From assembly GCF_023898315.1 (NCBI RefSeq), contig NC_064614.1:1051404432-1051468431 (forward strand): a DNA stretch of 64,000 nt. Reading direction: 5' to 3'. The stretch comes from Schistocerca nitens. Taxonomy: Eukaryota > Arthropoda > Insecta > Orthoptera > Acrididae. Below the pieces are notes generated by a model. The model made no database searches, was not told where the DNA came from, and saw only the letters and a list, made by a program, of their open reading frames with translations. Each line of letters starts with the position of its first letter. Positions within the stretch are counted from its first letter, which is position 1. This document shows positions 44,550 through 55,239 of this stretch, piece by piece. Position numbers and translations under genes: made by a program.

Positions 44550-44651
44550 CTACCCTGCGAACTGCTGATGAGGACTCTCCGGGGGCAGGCCAAAGCGTCT
44601 TCGTAGCCATTGCTCCTCCCGGTGGCGGTTCATCAGTGCCTCCATAGCGCC
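44550..44651 (-). CDS. Candidate terminal coding exon of an unidentified host gene
   Basis: On the minus strand a splice acceptor (tttgtcggcag, preceded by pyrimidine-rich sequence) is followed directly by 33 codons and a TAG stop. The codons start GAMEALMNRHREEQWLRRRF and end PPESPHQQFAG. This segment is GC-rich with codon-like composition against an AT-rich background, and it does not resemble any transposon in the window. The high density of charged residues suggests a helical C-terminal tail. I do not recognise the protein. No upstream exon was found in the window; it would lie to the right. Alternatively it is a chance open stretch. Confidence 0.45.
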   Translation of the reverse strand, partial: GAMEALMNRHREEQWLRRRFGLPPESPHQQFAG

Positions 44652-44926
44652 CTGCCGACAAACAGAGAATAAGTGTAATGGACAAAGTTTCAATTACAGC
44701 ATCTGTAGCCATCGCTTAACAAAACCTCAACTATAAACAACCGAAATCGCTATTCATTTGCGCTTGACGGTCGGTTTACATCATACCGTCACACTTAGAC
44801 CGCGAAATATTGAAAGTAAGCTGGCATTCTCGGCAGCATCAACAAGCTGTTGAATTCACATAACTGACTTCACAGATTCTGCCAACGTTGCAACTTATTG
44901 TGGATATTTTGATTTGAGGATGGCTA
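44652..44926. other. Nothing identified (would be intron if the exon is real)
   Basis: No motif or repeat visible. Confidence 0.4.
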
Positions 44927-46560
44927 TACACAGTGTTTCAAAACTCGACGCAAGGCTTCAGGAATGGATTTCCCATATAAAAAGAAGCAAAAAAGGCTGT
45001 GGATCTGGAAAGGCGTGGTTATTCGAGCATGTTACTCTTACACAGTGCACACTGACAAATTACGTAAACGTGGATGAACGGGATGATTTCGTGATGTAAT
45101 AAACTTTCAGGGATAATACATAAGGATAAAGTATCAATTTGAGGCAAGGGACCCTGGTCCGGAAACGGTTGAGTCGACAGATATCGTTGTGATAAATATG
45201 AGTGACTGTAAGTTATTTGCTTTCCATATCTTCGGAGAAGGCAGTATGACCAGAACAAGAAAATATTTGTAGTAAACATGCGGTCTAAAATGCAGACCTT
45301 AAGGGGGGTAGGATGTCAAGAGGGCCGACTTGGAGCAGGAGAGGCACCACACGACATTTTAATTTCCACTGTCTATACTTTTACAAATAAATTCATAAAA
45401 CTTTGTCAACATGACCAGGAGGGATTCAGAATTCACACTCTTAGCAATGTAGGTTCAGAAATCTAACAAAATATTTTTTTTTTACGTGTGAAATTTCATC
45501 ATTTTTTCACCTACTATTGGCTGCATTTGGTACTGTAGGTACACTCTTCTTCATAAGTAAGAGAGATTCTTCGACGAATTTTGCACAACATACAAACCAT
45601 ACGTACAGGTGTAAGAAGCTCTAGAATTTATTTAATTAATGAAAAAATGAATGAGCTGTTACATATTAAACTTAATGTTTAGAAAAAACTCAAATTTTAT
45701 GGTTAATTATCTCATTTTTTACCACAGTTTTTAATAGATTTGGAAAATTCTTGAGTTTCATACACCTGTACGTATGATTTGTATGCTGTGCAAAAATCAT
45801 CAAAGTATCTCTCTGACTTATAAAGAAAAGTTTACCTATAGTAACAAATGCAGCCAATAGTAAGTGAAAAACTGATGAAATTTCACACGTAAAAAAATTT
45901 ATTTTGTTATATTTTTGAACTTACATTGCTAAGAGTGTGAATTCTGAATCCCTCCTGGTCATGTTGACAAAGTTTTATGAATTTATTTGTAAAAGTATAG
46001 ACAGTGCAAATTAAAATGTCGTGTGGTGCCTCTCCTGCTCCAAGTCGGCCCGTTTGATGTCTAACCCCACCTAAAGGCTCTGAGCACACGTCCAGCAAAA
46101 GAGATGTGTTCCACAGTAGTAGCAATGAACATATGCAGATAGATTTCAAGGGATGCGCCTTAGGGCTCGCGTTTCTACAGGTAATTTTTCTCTTGTTTTA
46201 GTCCATACGACCACCTTTCAAAATACGAAAACAAATATCTGGCAGTAGATGAGATCCATTCTAAGATGTATTAGAAAGTTTTTCGCTCATATCTTTCGAC
46301 TCGCTCGTTTCCAGATCAGGGTCCTCTGCCTCACGTTGATATATTTATCTTCCTCTGTCACCTCTGAAAGTTTTTAGTATCATTATGGAGGCATCCTGTA
46401 TATCTAAGTCCTTTAATTTGTCAAATGTGCACTACTTAACAGTAAAATGCTCGAATAATTCGGCAACTATGCATTTCTGGTCTCATGATGACATAGCCTT
46501 TTGTTTGATGACGAATCCCTTTCTGAAGTTTTGCCGTCCAGTTTTGAAACACACTGTATA
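44927..46560. repeat. Outer inverted repeat enclosing a foldback element
   Basis: The left arm begins acacagtgtttcaaaactcg (about 44929). The right end, read on the minus strand, begins tacagtgtgtttcaaaactg (about 46558). Further shared words in the same order include attattcgagca, agtgcaca and ctttcagrg, plus a ga(g/c)(g)ca..gg(g/a)ccctg stretch. Similarity is moderate, so the arms are old: either two inverted copies of a repeat or the diverged ends of one transposon. Confidence 0.65.
45303..46071. mobile_element. Palindromic foldback/MITE, ~370-bp arms
   Basis: Almost the entire 769 bp is an inverted repeat. The left arm starts GGGGGGTAGGATGTCAAGAG and the right arm, on the minus strand, starts GTGGGGTTAGACATC. 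Internal words such as gggccgacttggagcagg and acgtacaggtgta recur in both arms. A short loop lies near 45655-45705. TTAA (45299-45302) and TAAA (46072-46075) flank it, compatible with a TTAA TSD and one mutation. It has no coding capacity. Confidence 0.85.
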
Positions 46561-48861
46561 AGCGAAACTGGTCACCAAATAGAAAAACAATTTGTAGTGT
46601 TCTATGATCATTTTTTTTAAAGTTGACTACTGATATTTCATGCTATATTTAATTAATCGAACTGTACCGAAAAATTTTAAACGCAATTTTTAATTATTAC
46701 ATAAAACGAAAAATGCATTTGCCTGCAGCAGCAGTAATTAAAGAGGGAAATTTAAGTGTGACCGTCGAACGACATTATGGGATCAATTTTAGATGTTTCT
46801 TCACTGAAAGTGAATTGAGAAATTTACTAATATTAAGTAAGATGCAATAAAGTTTATAAAATCTGAGAAACAATAATACTCAGTTTAAAAGGATATCAAT
46901 GACCACAAACAATAAAACATGTTTGCACTACATAAGACGTGCTTCCACTACTCTTTACTGATCTATTTACATGATGATGATTTTACATAGGCATTTTGTG
47001 GGGGGGGGGTGAAAATTTTTCCTAATGTTAAGCCCAATCTTCAGCTTGACGTCTTGCAATATATGTTACTGACATATACTGAATCACATGAAAATGGCAT
47101 CAAAGGCCGAAACCTAGGACGTAATTAAATAAACAACAATACGGTCAAATGTTTGTGTGTTCATTTAAAAAATAAAAAAATTAACAGTAGACGTAATTGC
47201 TTCATACTAGAATTACGCCAGTATTACAGCCCTGTAGCGGCTAACAGTAGGGACGTTATGTTGCACTGAACTGTATTTTGTGCGCCGGTTGAAATATGTG
47301 ACACTGAGTTTTTCTCCATTCAAAATAATGGTTCTATATACACTAGAATTTTGCATTTAACTAACTCTAACTAGCCTTTGGATCTGCGCATTTCTGTTCT
47401 CAATATTTTAAGAGCTCTCCAACCCGTATATTCAGGCTGAGATTCTGGAGGAGTTAGCCGCGAAATTTTCCGTGAACATTGTTCCTAGGTGCTATTTACC
47501 AAGTCCCTTGTTGCCGGAGATTTCTGTATTGTACTATCTCTCAGCGTTTGTCCTGGAAATGACCGTAGATTGTGTAGTTCATACTCCCGGCAGTAGCACA
47601 AAGCTATAAAAACTGTGTGAGACATTTATAACGGGAGCACCCCAGAAACAGTGATACCAAGAGTCAGGAAGGTGAGCTTCACAGGCACGAATCACTTTTA
47701 GGGCAAAGTGAGAGTTTTATAAAAAAATATATGGTGACAAGGGACAAGATCAAGAGCAGGCAGAGGGACCCATCGTGACAAATCGCCCCTTTATCATACG
47801 TATGAAAGCGTTAGTGATGGAATGGATAAGACTTCGAGTAAGAGAAAGTTTTAAGGGTGTTGCATAGTTGTCAATGTAGTTTTTAATGTGAATGGGAATC
47901 AAATGGATTGAAGGGATAGGATAATAAAGAATACCAGAGGAAGATTAGTACACTTCAAGAGCAGCTAGGAGTAGCCCTCTCCATGTGTGCACGTGTATTT
48001 CACCAACAGAATATATTCCATTCAGTCCACGTAATATACGATATACTTCGATAATGTGGCAATCACGTTCATCGACGTCTCTTACTTTCTCGCATTCGTC
48101 GATGTCTGGCGACGATAATCAGGTCCACCAGTAATCTAAACGGTCACAAATGCAGCGAGCACGTTATAACATTTCAGGACTTTTCTGGTCCGTTTACACA
48201 AATAATTTGATTTTTTGTCAGCTATCAACATTCAATGTATTACGAACTAGATAAATTAGAAAACGAAGGAATTGCTATTCAGACACGAATTTTACTTGGA
48301 TATAAGGGGGAAAAAACCATATGGAGAGTAAATTTTCTATTCTCTTCAGCAGGGATCTTATAGAAATATTCATCGTGCGAGACGTTACTGCTTTTGCAAT
48401 TGACTATAATTTTATATAAAGTTGTGTTTAATTTTTTGCACGTAACAGTGAGAAAAAAAAGGAAAATACGCCAACGCGGAAGATGTTACTTTCAGACAAG
48501 CAGAAAGAGTTCGTTCTAGATGAGAGCATCGTCAGAAGTTTACCATCGCTGTTTACAAAAAGAAGTAGGCTATATACCTCTCGACCAACGCAAATGAGCC
48601 GAACCTGTCTTTCCGGTGGTAATTAGACGCTAGGGCCCAAGCGCTTGGCTGTATGTTTTCCTAGCTAATGAGCTGTGTTTACAGCAAAAGGGGAAAGGCA
48701 AACACTAGAGATTACAGAGCACGGAATTGCACCGTATCTGTTTCTATTTATTTAAATATCGAGGAACCGCCGGTCTGTTTGTGGAAGATGAAGCCACACA
48801 ATCTCAGGCAGCTATGCTAGCAGTCCTACAGCACTCGAGCTTCTACTCGAGTAAACGGAAG
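46561..48861. other. No recognisable feature
   Basis: About 2.3 kb without any frame over 60 codons or recognisable element; a G-run occurs at 47000-47009. Probably old unrecognisable repeat or unique intergenic DNA. Confidence 0.5.
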
Positions 48862-51560
48862 TTTTACTTAATTTGTTGTTGTTTTCTGTCTGAAGACTGA
48901 CGTGAATCTGCTCTCCATGCCACTCTATCCTGTGCAAGCCTCTTCACCTCCGAGTAACTACTGCAACATACATGCTTCTGAATGTGCTTACTGTGTTCAT
49001 CTCTTGGTCTCCCTCTACGAGTTTTACTTCCATCAAATACTAAACTGGTGATCCTTCGATGTCTCACAATGTGTCCTATTAACCGGTCAACTAGGCCACA
49101 ACTTTCTTGTCTCGCAAATTCAATTCAGTACTTCCTCATTAGTTACGTGATCGATACATCTAATCTTCAACTTCTTCTGTGGCACCATATTTCTAAAGTT
49201 TCTACTCTCATTTTGTCTAAATTGTTTACCGTCCATTTTTCCCTTCCATACGAGGTTACACTCCACATATATACCTTCAGAAAAAACTTCCTAACATTGA
49301 AACCTATATTCAATGTTAACACATTTCTCTTCTTAGAAAATGCTTTTCTTGCCCTTGTCAGAACAGATTTTACATCCTCTCTACTTAGGCCATCATCACT
49401 TATATTGGTGCCCAAATAGAAAAACTCATCTGCTGCTTTACGTGTCTCGTTCCCTAATCTGATTGCCTTAGCATCACCTGATTTAATTCGATTACGTTCC
49501 ATTATCCTTATTTTGCTTTTGTCGATGTTAATCTTGTATCCACCTTTGAAAACGCTGTCCATTCCGTTCAAGTCCTTTACTGTCTCTGAAAAAATTACAA
49601 TGTCAGCGGCAAACCTCAAAGTTTTTATTTCTTCTCTCTGAACTTTAATTCCTACTTCTAATGTTTCTTTGTTTCCCTTTACTCCTTGTTCAGTATACAG
49701 ACAGAATAACAACGGGGACAGGCTACAACGCTGTCTCACATCTTTCTCAACCACTGCTTCCCTTTCATGCCCCTCGACTCATATTACCGCCATCTGGTTT
49801 CAGTAAAAGTTGTATGTAGACTTTCGGTCCTTGTCTTTTACCCTAGCTACCTTCAGAATTTCCAGTAGAGTATTCCGGTAAACATTGTCAAAAGCTCTCT
49901 CTAAGTCCAGAAATCCTGTAAATGTAGGTTTGCCTTTCCTTAACCTACCTTCTAAGATAAGCAGTAGGGTGAGTATTGCCTCCCATGTTTCTACATTTCT
50001 CTGGCATCCAAACTGATCTTTCCCGAGGTCTGATTCTACCAGTTTCTCCATATTTCTGTAAAGAACTGGTGTTAGTATCTTGTAACCATGATTTGTTAAA
50101 CTGATAGTTTGGTAATTTTCTCTCCTATCAGCAACTGCTTTCTTTGAATTGGAATTATCACATTCTTCCTGAAGTCTGTGGCTAATGCGCTTGTCTCATA
50201 CATATTGCACAAAAGATGGAAGACTTTTGTCATTTCTAGCTCTCCCAAGCTGTCAGTAGTTCCGACAGCATGTCATCAAATCCTGGAGTTTTGTTTCGAC
50301 GTAGACCTTTCAGAGCTTTTTTCGCAGTATCGTATCTCCCATCTCATATTCATCTACGTTCACTTCCATTTCTACAATATTGCTTTCATGTTCGTCTTCC
50401 TTGTATATACCCTCTACATACTCCTTCCACCTCCTTCTCTTCTTCGCTTAGGACTGGTTTACCATCTGAGCTCTTAATATGTATATAGTACCGTTGGTTC
50501 TATTTTCCCTAAAGGCCTCTTTAATTTTCCCGTAGGCGGTATCTACCTTTCCCTTAGTGAAATATGCTTCTAAATCCTTAGTTTTTTTCCTGTAGGCATT
50601 TCGATTTAGCAGTTTTGCACTTCCTGTTATTGTCATTTTTTAGACATTTGTATTCCCTTTCTGATGCGTCATTTCCTGCATTTTTAAATTTGCTCCTTTC
50701 ATCAGTTAAATTAAATTTATCTTGTGTTATCCGAGAATTCCTGCTAAATCTTTTCTTTTTACTTGTTTGATTCTCAGCTGCGTTCACTATTTCATCTCTT
50801 AAAACTACCCATTAGTCTTCTACTGTATTCCTTTCTCCAGTTCTATTCAACCGTTGCCCGATGTTCCCTCCGAAGCTCTCAACAGCCTCTGGTTCTTTGA
50901 GCTTATCCAGGTCTCATCCTTCTAATTTCCTATCTTTCTCAAATTTCTTCAGTTTTAATCTACAGCTCACAATCAATAAATTGTGACCAGAGTTCACATC
51001 TTCCCCTTTTATAGAGGTGTCAGTCCTCTCCTTTTTGATGACCAACAACTCTACAACACTTCTCTTCCTGAAAATGTCTTACAGTTTAAAATCTGGTTAG
51101 TAAATGTCTGTTTAACCATTATGTGATTGACCTGAAACCTTCTGGTATCTCCAGGTCTCTTCCACGTATACAACCTTCTTTTACGATTCTTAAACCAAAT
51201 ATTGGTGATGATTAAATCATGCCCTGTGCAAAACTCCGCCAGGTGGCTTCCTCTTTCATTCCTTTCCTTCGCTCCATATTCACCTACTACTTTTCCCTTC
51301 CTTCCTTTTCCTACTATCGAATTCCAGTTTCTATTAGAATTAAATTTTCGTCTCCTGTAGCTAGCTGAATAATTTATTTTACCTCATCATAAATTTCTTA
51401 AATATCTTCATTATTTGCGGAGCTAACTGTCATACAAACTTGTACTACTAAGGTGAACGAGGGTTTCGTGTCTATTTTGACTACGATAATGTATTCACTA
51501 TACTGTTCATAGTAGTTTAACCGCATTCCTTTTTCTTATTCATTATTAAACCCACACCTG
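48862..51560 (-). pseudogene. BovB/RTE-type LINE, second long copy, decayed
   Basis: From right to left the minus strand holds endonuclease remnants (NMERRKGMKEEATW-like pieces near 51250, and the segment before it at 51300-51500). A linker follows (KKKRFSRNSRITQDKFNLTD and KTKDLEAYFTKGKVDTAYGK, 50530-50790). RT motif A is FTGFLDLERAFDNVYRNTLL (49880-49925). A longer frame (49167-49754) has QRCSLSPLLFCLY, then RFAADIVIFSE where the catalytic FADD is changed to FAAD, then FFYLGTNISDDGLSREDVKS and GREKWTVNN. The 3' end is near 48862, after a caacaacaaatt stretch. The lost Asp alone would abolish RT activity. It differs clearly from the plus-strand RTE at 15716. Confidence 0.85.
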
Positions 51561-52077
51561 CACTACTCCTATTTCACTGTGTATGTATAGCCATGTATTT
51601 ACCTGACGTTGTCTCAGACTGTTTCATTCACCGTGGAAGACAGTAATGTTCTTAGTGACATCAAATCTAATTTCATATAGAAAGTAGTACATTTTTACAT
51701 GGTAGGAGGGTTGCTTTGCCGACTGACCCGCTCCACAGGATCACATCCTAATTGCTCTGACCTGCTGCCCAACCATGATATTATTGCACTTAGCCTCCCG
51801 TGGCCGTTATTGAAAACGCGTCATGATATTACAGTAAATAAAAATCATATTGTATAAAATGCATGTTTGATGATCAGCTACTTTTATTTTAAATATAAAT
51901 ATCAGCCGGTTTCAGCCATGGACCATCTTCACAGATAAGGGTTAACACTTTTGTTTGTCACTCTTTTGTATTATTGCCTAGAGTGTTACATTTCTGTGAC
52001 TTTTTATTAAATAAGGTAATTAGTGATTATACTTCATTTAACATTTTATGACGAAAACATAAAAGAGAAATATGTAG
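51561..52077. other. No recognisable feature
   Basis: About 500 bp with no coding sequence; nothing identified. Confidence 0.5.
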
Positions 52078-52371
52078 ATTCACCTGGAACAGAGGAAGGG
52101 TCAGTTCTGACCCGCCCGGCGCAGTCGCTATAACAATCGCATTTTTCATGTAGCTTCATGCCTATTGTTAGTGTGTGTTTGGTCAACAATCGCAAAACTC
52201 GTTTTTACTTCAGTTACGGCTGACGTTTTGAGCATGGAACGAGAGGGAGAGAGGTTCAAACAAGTCTGACCCTGTATGTAAATATTGCGCACCCAGAGTT
52301 TTGTACCACGAAAACGGGTTTTGTAGTGCATTATGGCTGCGTAGATAGTGCTTGTAAATTACGAATATATT

Positions 52372-54207
52372 ATGGCCAAATTTCTACGCACAGAAGAGGA
52401 CATTATAAATGATCTAAATGAGATTTTAGATAATGAATCTGAGGGCAAACCGCTGGAGTCTTTATCCGAGGAAGAATTTCCATCGCCAATAATTCCGTAT
52501 TCTTCATCAGAAGACGATGTTACTCCTGAGAAGGTTCTACTAAATGCTGATGAGAAAGTTATGCTTGTTTATGTGTTTGTTTTATAATAATTTTTGTTTA
52601 TGTATATGTTGCGTAGACACTAATTTCAATTGCAACACTTATGTTTATACTTTGTTTCGTGTTGAATTTTTACAAGTTATATATTACATGTATGAAGGTG
52701 TTTCTTTGTTTTAATATTACGCAATATATTCAATATTAAATCGCGTTCTAATACGTATAACTACTACTACAGGAACAGCTGCCACAAAGACTAAGTCAAC
52801 TCGAGGAAGTGGACGTCCTCAAGGTCGGCGTGGACAACAAAATGCCCAGGGTTCTGGACTACTTCAGTTTCCTTCAGAGACCCGTTACAGTGCATAGCAT
52901 CTAATGATAACGGACAAAATTTTGAAACATACTGTAAAATGTACAGAAACTGAAGCACGTCGTGTACTGAGGTCAGATGAGTGGACTATAAAAATTGAAG
53001 AACTGGAAGATTCTATAGCTATATTGTACGTCCGTGGTGCTATTGGAGCTAAGAGCTCAGAACCAGACACACTGTGGTCAGTGAAGTGGGGAAATAATTT
53101 TGTGAAATCAACAATGGCTCGTGACAGATTCAGAGAGATAATGTGTTATCTCAGATTGGCATTAGATCCACAAGATCAGAACGACTAAGAGAAGACAAGT
53201 TTGCTTTGGTATCAGAAATCTGGAATGAGTTCATTGCGAATGCACAGCCTAGTTACATACCGGGTCCATATATAACAATCGACGAACAGCTTTTTACTTC
53301 AAAGTGACGTGGCAGATTCACGCAGTTTATGGCCTCAAAACCGGACAGATATGGGCAAAAGTATTGGATGGCGGTAGATAAAGACTCAAAATATATTCTG
53401 AATGCTATCCCTTATTGAGGAAAGGATGACACTTGGCGGAGTGATGAGCGTCTTGGTGACTTTGTTGTAAAAAAAATTGATGCAACCTTACCTCAACAAA
53501 GGAATAAATGTCACATGTGACAATTTTTTCACCTCCTTAATGCTCTCTGAGACACTGAAAGCTAATTCTACGAGTCTTGGGGGCACAATAAATCGATCTC
53601 GCAGGGAAATACCAGTCCGTATCAAGAAGGCAAGAGAACAGTTATACAGCACAGTATTGTTGAAAAAAGATGATTCCACACTGACTGTTTATCAGGGTAA
53701 GAGCAACAAGAATGTCCTGATTCTGAGCACTATGCATCCTTATGTGACGATTGAGGATGGTATAAAAAAGAAGCCAGATGCAGTTATGTTTTATAACTGC
53801 TCTAAATATGGAGTGGACGTGGTCGACCAAATGGCTTGCAAATACTCTGTCAAAGCACCATAGAGACGTTGGCCTGTTCACACATTTTACAACTTGCTGG
53901 ATTTGGCTGGGATGAATGCGTGGGTATTGTTCAATTCTCTAACTAATAAAAACTGAAACCCAGTGATTCCATCCTGCAGCTGGGGGAGGGGCTTGCTGAG
54001 AAGTACACAACGACTAGAAAGACTAGCGTCCCTGTCAGACCTGAAGATATTCCTGACAGACAAAACAAGCGAACACGTTGCCTTCTAAAGTCTAACTGTG
54101 AAGGAAACAAATCATTTGTAAAGTGTGACATCTGCAAGAAAAATGTGTGCAACAAATGTACATCAAAAGCCTATTATTTGTGTTCGTTATGTAACGGTAG
54201 CCAGTAA
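52372..54207 (+). pseudogene. PiggyBac transposase with C-terminal cysteine-rich domain, broken
   Basis: The acidic N-terminus starts at ATG 52372 (MAKFLRTEEDIINDLNEILD) and runs to a stop at 52587; a GT at 52558 and an AG at 52771-52772 may mark an intron. The DDE core is spread over several frames: ITDKILKHTVKCTETEARRV and ARDRFREIMCYLRLAL (52904-53160), then YITIDEQLFTSK (first Asp region, 53270-53305), KYWMAVDKDSKYILN (second, near 53360-53400), NVTCDNFFTSLML and KYGVDVVDQMACKYS (third, near 53805-53850). A C-terminal domain CDICKKNVCNKCTSKAYYLCSLC (54127-54190, split by residues) binds zinc and DNA ends in relatives. Stops and frameshifts lie at about 53188, 53307, 53418 and 53480. It is inactive, but the catalytic Asp residues are still visible. 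Confidence 0.85.
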
Positions 54208-54236
54208 AAACACCCAGCAAATACATGTCAGTTTTA

Positions 54237-54566
54237 CTAACTACTACTAACTCCGTCTACAGGCCGCAAGCGACCCATCGGGACCATCCGACCGCCGTAT
54301 CATCCTCAGGTGAGGATGCGGATAGGAGGGGCATGGGGTCAGCACACCGCTCTCCCGGTCGTTATGACGGTTTTCGTTGACCGGAGCCGCTACTATTCGG
54401 TCGAGTAGCTCCTCAATTGGCATCACGAGGCTGAGTGCACCCCGAAAAATGGCAACAGCACGTGGCGGCGGGATGGTGACCCATCCAAGCGCCGGCCACG
54501 CCCGACAGCGCTTAACTTCGGTGATCTCACGGGAACCGGTGTAGCCACTGTGGCAAGGCCGTTGCC
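54237..54566 (-). repeat. 5S-rRNA-derived SINE (SINE3-type)
   Basis: On the minus strand the head contains gatcaccgaagttaagcgct and, further on, ttggatgggtcaccat. These are the internal control region and a conserved helix of 5S rRNA genes. A ~200-bp unrelated body ends in an agttagtagtagttag-type tail. A perfect 19-bp TSD caaatacatgtcagtttta (54218-54236 and 54567-54585) shows retroposition into the piggyBac 3' region. Confidence 0.92.
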
Positions 54567-54898
54567 CAAATACATGTCAGTTTTAAAATATAAAATTATA
54601 ATTTGTGTAAACCTTGTTTATTTTTGTCAATTTCATTCTAAATTTCCTAGTGCTTCTAACAATAGATTCATTGGCAGTAACAATAACCCACTGACATAGG
54701 GCAAATAAAGGAAAAGATCGCGGGTCATTAGTGACCCAGCCGTGGTTCTAGGTGTGTCCAAATATCAGCGGTTCTAGTGTTAAAATGGTTTGAGCCACCA
54801 CATTACATTTGTCATTACTTAAATAATGTGCGTGTCATGAATATCAAATTACGACTCAGGACTTCTAGAAACAAACGTATTAAGTGTACACAGAACAG

Positions 54899-54963
54899 TA
54901 CTGAAGAAAAGATCAGGACTATAAGTACTACCCATACTTATAGTCGTGATCTTATCTTCAGTA
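54899..54963. repeat. Short perfect-type hairpin, 29-bp arms, 7-nt loop
   Basis: Arms tactgaaga...ctataagta (54899-54927) and its complement (54935-54963) pair with two mismatches around the loop ctaccca. It lies just outside the piggyBac right end. Function unknown. Confidence 0.85.
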
Positions 54964-55239
54964 TTCCTTATAGGATTGCCCCCTTTTATGTGCCTGGCAC
55001 TACTGGTGGGCGCTCCTCTAAGAGAGTTCAACTGAAATAGCCCAATGAAACATTTCACTCCTGGGTGGACGATGCCGATACTGAGGATGGAAGTTCATGA
55101 GGTATACAGGGCGATGGAACTACTTTAAGTGGGGCCGGCTCCCTCCCTGTCACAGTGATGTTCGCTTCCACTGGGACGTAACGGAGATCTCCACATACTT
55201 ACCCCACGTTCGCGTCGTCAACTCTTCTGACGATGCAGT

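Larger units (their letters stand above)
52078..54779 (+). mobile_element. PiggyBac-family transposon, decayed
   Basis: The right end is clear: TTAA at 54780-54783 preceded by ...gcggttctagtg (CACTAGAACCGC inward), a typical piggyBac end. Subterminal copies of gggtcan(5)tgacccgc-like palindromes occur on both sides (about 52098-52115 and 54722-54740). The outer left end could not be placed; 52078 is where similarity to the right side starts. Confidence 0.75.

Noticed and set aside
45303-46071. Interpretation as an RNA-coding locus (long hairpin precursor)
   Set aside because: Terminal repeats with TTAA-like flanks explain the palindrome better as a foldback transposon; expression cannot be judged from sequence.
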